This document shows positions 14,936-22,800 of a stretch of 42,628 nt of DNA, one piece after another. This DNA is from an uncultured Coriobacteriaceae bacterium. Its GTDB lineage: Bacteria; Actinomycetota; Coriobacteriia; Coriobacteriales; UMGS124. Both the position numbers and the translations under genes were made by a program. The stretch lies in contig UQBS01000020.1 of NCBI GenBank assembly GCA_900539345.1, positions 1 to 42,628 of the forward strand, given 5' to 3'. Positions within the stretch are counted from its first letter, which is position 1, and each line of letters opens with the position of its first letter. The notes below the pieces were generated by a model. It saw only the letters and a list, made by a program, of their open reading frames with translations. It was not told the DNA's origin and made no database searches.

Positions 14936-16609
14936 TTATCCGATCAGCACGCGCTTGCCCTCAAAGGCAAAACCGTAAGCATGGATGCGCTCGGGGGCAA
15001 GACCCTTAGCTTCGAGATCGCTTGCATATCGCTTGTCAACAATCTGTTGCTTGGCCGCAGAGACGGTGTCCTCAAGCGTGGCTTCCTTGCGCGGGTTGTG
15101 AACCTTGAACTCAAGGACGATGCCATCGTCGACCTTTGGGTCCACAGGCTCGAGGAGCACGTCGTAGCGTCCAAACCCGCTCTCACGATTCGAGCAGATA
15201 AGGTACCGACCCCGCAGCTCAACGAGAAGGCCCAGGACAAACCCATTGTAAAACCGCTCCGGCTCAAGGCCAGACGCTCGTTTTCCCGTATCGAACGTGC
15301 TGAACGTATCAAGCGCGACATCGTTCATGTAGACGTTCATGGCATCGAGGTCGCCGGCGAGCAGCGCGCGCACAAAAGCGTTGTAGCGAGACGAGACTGC
15401 GTCGAACCAGCCCCGCACCATGCCGTCAAACGACAAGGCGACTTCGCGGTTGGTAATCTTGAGTGTCGACCCATCGGCATGATCCGGACCGGCAGTCTCA
15501 ATGCGCAGATACCCACCAGCAACCAGCAAACCCCAGACTGCCCCAGGCCTCCTGCCCAGTTCATCGAAAGAGACCTGTTCGTCAAAACGCTTCTCAACCG
15601 AGCCGCCCGACAGCAGCACCTCAAAATCAGATTTGAGGTCAGCGTCGCCCTCACGCACTATCTTGCTGATGAGGGCATTTCCGCTCGTATTTGCCCAATA
15701 GGGGGCAAACCTGCCGGAATCAAGGTAGTTTGTAATAGACCAAGGGTTGTAGATGTCGGACACTCCGCCAAACGTGAACCCGTCGTACCAATCCTTGACC
15801 TGGTCGCGCTCGCGCAAGCCAAACTCCTCCATAGCCGCAAACACCTCGTCTTGCGTGAAGCCAAGCGACGTAGCGTACTCGGGCGAAGTGGCACTGACGA
15901 CCTTTGGGTTGTTGAGGTCCGAGAAGATGGACTCTCGGGCAACACGCGTGATACCGGTGAGCAACGCGCGCTCCATGCTGGGATTGGATTTGAAGGACGA
16001 GTTGAAGAACGCACGGACGAACTCGCTCACTTCATGCCAAAAACCGCCCACCCAAGCCTCATGCAAGGGTGTGTCGTATTCGTCGAGAAGCACGATGCAG
16101 CGCTTGCCCGTGGATTTCTCAAGCAGCTCGCAAAGACGTGCCAACGAATTGGGCGCCACCATGGGATCGACGAAAGGAGTCCTCCCCTCGAGCAGGTCGC
16201 GTTCCTGGTCGCCGAGGGAATCTGCGTCGATATCGTCGCGATGCTGTCGCCAGGCACGCGCAATCTGCTCGCACATGCGACGGACGACGGCTTCGGCACT
16301 CGCACCCTTGGCTGCCGAAAAAGAAAGCGACACAACGGGCCAAGTACCCTGCTCGCAGCGCAAGCCGGCATCGTTCCAGACATCGAGCCCGTTGAAGAGG
16401 TCAGTCCGCGAGGCGTATCTGTTCGAGAAGAAGCACTCGACCATATCCATATTGAGCGTCTTGCCGAAACGGCGGGGACGGCAAATAAGCGTTACCTGAT
16501 CGGCTGAATGCCACCAGTCGGCGATAAAGGAGGTCTTGTCGACCAGAAAATAACCGCGCTCGCGCAGCTCGGCAAAACTCTGTACTCCTATCGCCACCGT
16601 CCTTGGCAT
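14936..16609 (-). CDS. AAA-ATPase-like / PD-(D/E)XK nuclease-like protein, bracketed by direct repeats
   Basis: The 557-residue protein belongs to the AAA-ATPase_like (PF09820) plus PDDEXK_9 (PF08011) family. Evidence is the degenerate P-loop CRPRRFGKTLNMDM (about 43-56), Walker B IVLLDEYDTPLHEAW, the WYDGFTFGG segment, and a C-terminal GRYDVLLEP, then IVLEFKVHN, giving the D and ExK elements of a PD-(D/E)XK fold. The family is expanded in gut bacteria and its role is not established; mobile-element or defence links are proposed. Start 16609 is chosen because AAAGGG lies six bases before it. It lies between two copies of a 65-bp repeat and has its own TATAAT box, so it looks like a one-gene cassette. 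A paralogue is at 39296. Confidence 0.88.
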   Translation of the reverse strand: MPRTVAIGVQSFAELRERGYFLVDKTSFIADWWHSADQVTLICRPRRFGKTLNMDMVECFFSNRYASRTDLFNGLDVWNDAGLRCEQGTWPVVSLSFSAAKGASAEAVVRRMCEQIARAWRQHRDDIDADSLGDQERDLLEGRTPFVDPMVAPNSLARLCELLEKSTGKRCIVLLDEYDTPLHEAWVGGFWHEVSEFVRAFFNSSFKSNPSMERALLTGITRVARESIFSDLNNPKVVSATSPEYATSLGFTQDEVFAAMEEFGLRERDQVKDWYDGFTFGGVSDIYNPWSITNYLDSGRFAPYWANTSGNALISKIVREGDADLKSDFEVLLSGGSVEKRFDEQVSFDELGRRPGAVWGLLVAGGYLRIETAGPDHADGSTLKITNREVALSFDGMVRGWFDAVSSRYNAFVRALLAGDLDAMNVYMNDVALDTFSTFDTGKRASGLEPERFYNGFVLGLLVELRGRYLICSNRESGFGRYDVLLEPVDPKVDDGIVLEFKVHNPRKEATLEDTVSAAKQQIVDKRYASDLEAKGLAPERIHAYGFAFEGKRVLIG

Positions 16610-16641
16610 GCTGCACCCTTTCATCTCCGTTAGCTGGCCTG

Positions 16642-16647
16642 ATTATA
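16642..16647 (-). promoter_or_regulatory. TATAAT -10 box of the AAA-ATPase gene
   Basis: A perfect TATAAT reads on the minus strand 33 bases upstream of the start codon. The -35 region is poor (GCGTCA at 16 bases), so an activator may be needed. Confidence 0.4.
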
Positions 16648-16701
16648 TGCTGTTTCATGACACTGACGCGGTCTCGTCACGCTAGGTTTGTCACCTTGCC
16701 A

Positions 16702-16766
16702 TGGAGACGGCACGTGATTCGGGTGTGGGGCGGGGTTGCGGGCGAGGCGCGGGGCCGGGCCGCGCT
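16702..16766. repeat. 65-bp direct repeat, right copy
   Basis: This copy matches 14858-14922 at 64 of 65 positions and has the same orientation. It lies between the AAA-ATPase promoter and the start of the kinase fusion gene. The unit from the left copy to this one is 1844 bp and contains just the ATPase gene. Confidence 0.9.
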
Positions 16767-16826
16767 ACCATTCCCCCTGTTGCGCGCCTGGCGCGATGAA
16801 GACACGAAGGTATGGAGGAATGCGCG

Positions 16827-17984
16827 ATGGCGGCTGTAACGGAGTCCATGAACGTCCTGCTCATCAACGACATGTGCGGCTTTGGCAAGGTGGCCCTGAG
16901 CGCCATGATGCCGGTGCTGTCGCACATGGGATTCCGTCTGCACAACCTGCCCACGGCCCTTGTGTCCAACACGCTTAACTACCCCGACTTCTTCATCCAC
17001 GACACGACCGACTACGTGAAGAAGACGCTGCCCATCTGGGACGAGCTGGGTTTCACGTTCGACGCGGTGTCCACCGGTTTCATCGTGACCGAGGAGGAGG
17101 CCCGCATCATCGCCGGGTTCTGCGAGCGCCAGGCTGCCAAGGGCGTTCGCGTGTTCGTCGACCCCATCATGGGCGACAATGGCTCGCTGTATGCCGGCGT
17201 GCCCGAGAGCACGATCACCCTCATGCGCAGGCTCGTGGCACAGGCAAACATCGCGATGCCCAACTACACTGAGGCGTGCCTGCTGACTGGCACACCCATC
17301 GATATGGAGGGCGGGCTCACTGCCGAGGGTGCAACGGCGCTGGTAGATGCCATGCGCGGCCTGGGTGCGAAGTCCGTGGTCATCACGAGCACCAAGGTGG
17401 ACAACATCAACGCCGTGGTGGGCTACGACGCCGAGTCGGGTGAGTATTTCACCATCCCCTTCGACGAGGTGCCCGTGTACTTCCCCGGCACGGGCGACAT
17501 CTTCTCCTCGGTGCTGCTGGGTCGCGTGCTTAAGGGCTACTCCCTGCGCGATGCCACCAAAAATGCCATGGACGTGGTGCGCGAGCTCATCGTGCGCAAC
17601 GCCGACCAGGAGGACAAGCCCCGAGGCATCCCGATCGAGGCCTGCCTGGACGTGCTGGACAAGGCGCCCGTTTCGTGTGAAGCGGCTGCTGGCGGCAAGA
17701 AGCAGGGCGCCGTGCGCGGCAAGAGGCCCAAGATCCGCCTCACCGTGGTGGACCAGCTCGGCGAGTGTGCCTGCCATCATGGCCACAAGCCCGGTGACAC
17801 CTTCGACTACGACCACGACCGCGGCCAGCTCTGCCCCATGGCGGCCAACGTGGGCTTCCCCTACATCGACATCCTGCGCTACGGCGGCCAGGTGCCCGGC
17901 AACGACCCCAACACCGTGACCTTCTGCTGCCCGGAGCGTGAGACGCTCAACGTGTTCAAGGCCGAGATTGTAGACGGAGAGTAG
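16827..17984 (+). CDS. Pyridoxal/pyridoxamine kinase-like protein fused to a TIGR04076-like domain
   Basis: Residues about 8-285 form a ribokinase-superfamily kinase of the PdxK/PdxY type (start NVLLINDMCGFGKVALSAMM; FVDPIMGDNGSLY; catalytic FPGTGDIFSS with Asp224). Such kinases phosphorylate vitamin B6 vitamers to pyridoxal phosphate. Residues about 299-385 (IRLTVVDQLGECACHHGHK, then LCPMAANVGFPYIDILRYGG, then VTFCCPERE) match my recollection of the TIGR04076 family, usually a separate protein of about 80-100 residues with conserved cysteines. A linker of about 15 residues rich in Lys, Gly and Ala joins them. The start at 16827 follows GGAGGA seven bases upstream. Role of the second domain is unknown. 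Confidence 0.85.
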   Translation: MAAVTESMNVLLINDMCGFGKVALSAMMPVLSHMGFRLHNLPTALVSNTLNYPDFFIHDTTDYVKKTLPIWDELGFTFDAVSTGFIVTEEEARIIAGFCERQAAKGVRVFVDPIMGDNGSLYAGVPESTITLMRRLVAQANIAMPNYTEACLLTGTPIDMEGGLTAEGATALVDAMRGLGAKSVVITSTKVDNINAVVGYDAESGEYFTIPFDEVPVYFPGTGDIFSSVLLGRVLKGYSLRDATKNAMDVVRELIVRNADQEDKPRGIPIEACLDVLDKAPVSCEAAAGGKKQGAVRGKRPKIRLTVVDQLGECACHHGHKPGDTFDYDHDRGQLCPMAANVGFPYIDILRYGGQVPGNDPNTVTFCCPERETLNVFKAEIVDGE

Positions 17985-18182
17985 GCCGGCGCAGTTGGGC
18001 CATGAGGTGGCGGAAAAGCGCTCAGTTTTGTGACAAAATCAAATAAAATAGGCATCTAGCTGGTATGTTATGTCTCTGTGACATGGGCGGACAATTCTGC
18101 AGGAATCACATGAGCGCCTCCTTTTGACGGCGGGATACTATGAGGGTCACATCCCACCCCTGCCGTTTGGGAGGCGTCGAAC
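17985..18182. promoter_or_regulatory. Promoter-bearing intergenic region upstream of the surface locus
   Basis: About 200 bases with an AT-rich patch. TTTTG-TGA-CAAAA (18026-18038) is a perfect 5-bp-arm dyad. No terminator for the kinase gene with a clear T run and no strong promoter hexamers are seen. Confidence 0.3.
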
Positions 18183-19700
18183 ATGAACTGGTCCTCGATG
18201 GAGAAACGCGTCGTGCTCCTTGCCTGCGCCTTGGCGATTGCCGGCAGCTGCTGCATCGCCGCGTGCGATGCCACGCCTGCAGGAAACCAGGCTCAGGCGA
18301 CGCCTGAGGGCGATAGCGCGACGGCGGATAGTCAGGTCGAGCGCCGACGTATTGACGCGCAAGAGGTACTGGCATACCTGCAGGGTGCGGATTTTCGCAT
18401 GGGGGACGTGCGGCTGGGCGCGGCGTTTGGCGCGGGAGCCGATGAGGCTGCGTGCGGCGACGAGCTTGAAGTGCGTGTAAGCGAAGGCGGCGTCTGGGTG
18501 CTGGAGACATGCCGCGAGACGGCCGAGGAGAGAGCGAAAGCCGAAGGAGAAATCGCCAGCGCTTTGGTATGCGGGCTCTCCGCCCCTGCTGGGGAATGCG
18601 GACCGCTTGCGCTCCCTTGGTTGAAGGCAACTGACGCTGTGGGGCTCAAGGTAATGGAAGCCACGAACGGCAAGCTCACCGAGGTGCGGGCCTGTGCGCT
18701 GGCATGCAGCCTGGCAGGCGCGGTGCTGGAGGGCAACACCGATGCCAATGACAATCCCAAAAACGATGCCGACCAGGAAAGCAACGACGTAAGCAATACA
18801 ACTGGGACTGGCCACGCCTGGCCTGAGGCACCCGAGGGCGCCTTGGTTGTGCATGTGCCAAAGACTCCCGCAACGGCTGAGGTTACTTGGGTTGTCGTAA
18901 AGGAAGGCGATACCGGCGAAGCCACGGACGACAGCAACGCATCGAAGGCCAACGAGACGGACAAAGCGGATAAAAACGACGCGGAGGTCAGCGAGTCTGG
19001 GGCCGGCAAGCCAAGCGGCGATCCAAACACAGGCGAAGCGACTCCGGAGACGAATCCGGGTGCCGGTGCGTCGAACGGCAATGGCTCTACCGGCGGGAAC
19101 GCCCCCGCCAACCCGCAGCCGAGCGGCCCTTCCAACCCCGGCGGCATAGACGTCACCGAACGCCCTTCGGGCAGTCAACCTGGGTCGGAATCTGGCACGG
19201 GCACAACCCCGCCGTCTCAGCCCGAAGAGCCCAAGCGTACCTGGGTCGTGGACAAGCCTGCCTGGGACGAGCGCGTCATGACGAGCCAAGCCTGGGACGA
19301 GCAGGTATGGGTGAGCAAGCAGGAATGGGTCCCCAACAACGTGTGGGTCGTCGATCAAGCCGCCTGGGACGAGCAAGTGCTTGTTCGCGAGGGTTACTAC
19401 GAGACCGTGCGTACCACAAGCCACTACCGCTTCGCCGCCGACGACTACATCACCTATGACGAGGCGGACCTGGCGGAGCACACCAAATACCTTATGACCC
19501 AAGGCCTTCCCACAAACTACTACGTGGAATGGGAGCACGAGCAGGTGTGGCATGAGCCCGAATACACCACCGTGCACCACGAAGAACAGGGGCACTGGGA
19601 AGACCGCGGCTCCTACCAGGACAAGGGCTACTACCAGACCATCCATCACGAGGCCGAGTACACCATTGTGCATCACGAGGAAGAAGGCCACTGGGAGTAA
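18183..19700 (+). CDS. Exported lipoprotein with C-terminal Trp- and His/Glu-rich repeats
   Basis: The 505-residue protein has a signal peptide ending in a lipobox (CIAAC, Cys28), a folded-looking region (about 55-190), an acidic Asn/Asp/Gly/Pro-rich linker (about 195-350), and a repetitive tail from about 353. The tail contains WVVDKPAWDERV, SQAWDEQVWV and WVVDQAAWDEQV, then two copies of a unit ending HHEEQGHWE or HHEEEGHWE. The signal, linker and repeats point to a surface protein; the His/Glu clusters could bind metal (inference). I know no named domain for these repeats. The start at 18183 follows GGGAGG. It lies 155 bases upstream of the large adhesin, on the same strand, and may be co-expressed with it. 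Confidence 0.8.
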   Translation: MNWSSMEKRVVLLACALAIAGSCCIAACDATPAGNQAQATPEGDSATADSQVERRRIDAQEVLAYLQGADFRMGDVRLGAAFGAGADEAACGDELEVRVSEGGVWVLETCRETAEERAKAEGEIASALVCGLSAPAGECGPLALPWLKATDAVGLKVMEATNGKLTEVRACALACSLAGAVLEGNTDANDNPKNDADQESNDVSNTTGTGHAWPEAPEGALVVHVPKTPATAEVTWVVVKEGDTGEATDDSNASKANETDKADKNDAEVSESGAGKPSGDPNTGEATPETNPGAGASNGNGSTGGNAPANPQPSGPSNPGGIDVTERPSGSQPGSESGTGTTPPSQPEEPKRTWVVDKPAWDERVMTSQAWDEQVWVSKQEWVPNNVWVVDQAAWDEQVLVREGYYETVRTTSHYRFAADDYITYDEADLAEHTKYLMTQGLPTNYYVEWEHEQVWHEPEYTTVHHEEQGHWEDRGSYQDKGYYQTIHHEAEYTIVHHEEEGHWE

Positions 19701-19816
19701 AGTCCCCCAAACTTGGCGAAACGGGTACGCCGATGTCGTTGGGCGCAGCGGCCAGGCGTAACCGCTGAGCGCAGCAATCGCCTGCATCCACTTAAACAAA
19801 CCAATACCTCAACTAT

Positions 19817-19839
19817 CTTGGGGACCACGCGCCCCCGAG
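19817..19839 (+). promoter_or_regulatory. Hairpin just before the adhesin ribosome site
   Basis: CTTGGGG (19817-19823) pairs with CCCCGAG (19833-19839) with one G-T pair, leaving a 9-base loop. It ends next to the ribosome site GGGAAAGGA and may modulate adhesin translation or end part of the upstream transcript. Confidence 0.35.
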
Positions 19840-19855
19840 GGAAAGGACGTGTGCC

Positions 19856-22800
19856 ATGTTTGGGAAACCATGGACACCCGCCGCTCATGCCGTGCGGACC
19901 AAAACAGCTGAACTACCAGGAAAACTACCAAGAAAAAGAAGCTTTGCAGCACGAGTGTGGGCTGTAGCCTTCTCGTTTGTGCTGGCTCTCTCGGGCCCTG
20001 CGGGCATGATGGGCAGCGCCCATCGCGCCTGGGCCGAGCAGGCCGACATCGCTACGGTCGCCTCGGTGTATGCCGAGCAAAACGACAAGGTAAGCAATCC
20101 TCAGGCCGAAGAAACAGGCTCGCTTGACCCGCCTCAGCAGGCGGCTGCAAATGAGGGTGACGTGGCGTCGAACAACGCGCCGAACGCATCCGCAGAAGAC
20201 GCTCCGAATGAAGCCTCCGACTCCGACGAAGCCCCTGCAACGGTCGACGCCGTGCGCTCGGCTACCGTCACGCTCGAATCGAGTGGAGACGGCTGGACAT
20301 ACCTCACTGTGGAAGGAGCGCGAGAGGGCGACGCTCTTGTTTTGAGCGTGATGGGACGCGCCGATGCCATCTGGACCGCACTTTTACTCGAGGCATACCC
20401 CGAGGCAACCATCGACGACCTCGGTGACAACCAGGTTGAAATCCACCTGGCAATGACGGACGAGTCTGGCACCTGGGAGCTCCCCGGTGTCATGGCCGAC
20501 CTCGTTGCGACCGCTGCCTTGCTCGACTCTGCAGGTGAGGCAGTGGCGTTTGCCGAGGGTCCGGCTCTCTACAGCACGAACCTGACCTCGGCCGCAGGCG
20601 AGACGTTCACCGCATACAACGAGCATATCGTGGACGGCAACTGCCCCAAAATCCGCAATGCGCAGACAGGCCAGGCTGCCTGGTGTGCTGACTCGCGCCG
20701 CGCGGCTCCGGGCACGAGCACCGAAACCGGCGAGTGGCCCGAGGCCACCTTCTCTCAGGCCTCCCCTTGGGACGCCACGACCGTCTCGGGCGTGAACCTG
20801 GGCAGTATCTTGCCTCAGCTCGAATACATCATGGCACATGCCAACGGCACGACTGATGAGGGCGTGTATATCACCCAGTATGCCGTGTGGACGCTCACCA
20901 ACCCCGACCGTTTCGCCTACGGCTCCTATTCGCATTACAACGAGCAGATTTGTGCGCTCGTGGATGCTGCGAACGCCTATGCCGCATCAGGGGCCAGTTA
21001 CTACTCCGGAGCCTGCCTGGTATACACGCCCACCACGGGCAATGGCTATTACGACCGCTGGATGCAGTACCTCGTGGTCTCGGGATGGAATCCCCTCTCG
21101 AGCCTGACCGTGAGCAAGGAGCAGTCCTACGATGCGGCAACGGGCGCCTGGACCGAGCTTTCCAAGCAGATGACCTGGAGGCTTGCGAGCACCGACGGCA
21201 CCACCGACGGGGCCGTCTACGACCGCACGATTACCTCCGAGGAAGGCTCGGCGACTGTCACGTTTGAGGACACGCCGAAGGAAACGCGCTATAGGCTCTA
21301 CGAGCTGCAGGCACCCGACGGCTTCAAGCCACGCGAGACAATCGGTCTTTACTGCAACCCCGACGGGAGTTGGTCGGTGTGGAATGCGCAGACTGGCTCC
21401 TGGGACGCTGCAACCTGGGCGACCGAACAAGACGGCACAACTGTATACACGGGCATCTCCCAGGGCGTGCTTCATGTGCAGGACGCACCCACCGCAGGTG
21501 CCATCGAGCTCTTTAAGGCGTCTGCCGATCCGCTCGTAACCGATGGAAACGCCTGCTACAAGCTGGAAGGGGCGCTCTACGGCGTTTATGCTGACGAGGA
21601 GCTCACCCAGCTTGTCGACACGCTGCGCACCGACGAGGTGGGCCATGCAGTATCGGGCGCGCTCGACGAGGGAACGTATTGGGTGCATGAGACCGAGCCA
21701 AGCCGCGGATACGCCCTTGACGAGGCGGCGTACCGCGTTGAGGTGAAGTCGGGCAAGACGTCGCGCGTCAACGAGCAGAACGGCGGCCAGGTGCTCGAGG
21801 AACCTCAGGGTGACCCCCAGGCCATCGTGGTTCGCAAAGTGGATGCGCAGACTGGTACCAATGTGGCCCAGGGCGATATGACGCTTGAGGGCGCCGAGAT
21901 CACCGTGTGCTACTACAAGGGTTCCTACACCGAAGACGACCTTAGCAGCGACGATGCCCCCGCACCCGAGCGAACCTGGATTCTCAAGACCGACGAGGAC
22001 GGCGTATCACTGCTGCTTGAGAGCTACAAGGTGGGCGGAGACGAGCTGTACAAGCTCGGCGGACGACCCTACCTGCCGCTCGGCACGGTGACTGTACAGG
22101 AGACCAAGGCCCCTCAGGGCTACGAGATCGACCCGACGGTCTACGTGTGCCATTTCACGCCCGACGAGTCGGGCCGCAAGTGGATCTCGTTCGACATGAC
22201 GGCAACCATTCCTCAGGCGCAAGTCATGGGCGGTGTCGGCATCCGTAAGGTCGATGCCGAAGACGGCAGCACAAGCCCGAGGGGCGCCGCGAGCCTCGAC
22301 GGGGCGACGTTTGCCATCTACAACGCAAGCGAACATGACGTGACGGTGGATGGCACCGTGTATACGCCCCAGACGCTTGAGGACGTGCAGGCGGGTACCG
22401 CGCAGGCAATCATAACCATCGAGGCGCACGACGGCGCGGCCACAACCGATACCGACGGCGACGGCGTCGATGCTTCGCTTCCCTTTGGCACGTACTACCT
22501 GCGCGAGGTGGCATCCGGCGGCGGCTATCTCCTTGACGACACAGTGCGCACCGTGGAAGTCCGTGAGGCAGGTGCGGTAGCCTGGTGCGAAGATGCATGT
22601 GCCAACCAGGTTATCCGTGGCGACATCGCCTTTGACAAGGTATATGAGGACACCAAGGCCACCATGCCTGGGGTCGCCTTCCTTGTTGAAAGCACGACAA
22701 CGCATGAACGCCACGTCGTGGTGACGGACGCCACCGGACACGTCGACACCTCGGCTGCAGTTAGGCCTCACACCCACCGCACGAACGCCAACGACACCGC

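Noticed and set aside
14795..16507. A 570-codon plus-strand open frame opposite the first AAA-ATPase gene
   Set aside because: The minus-strand product has clear family motifs; the plus-strand frame has none and crosses the 65-bp repeat.
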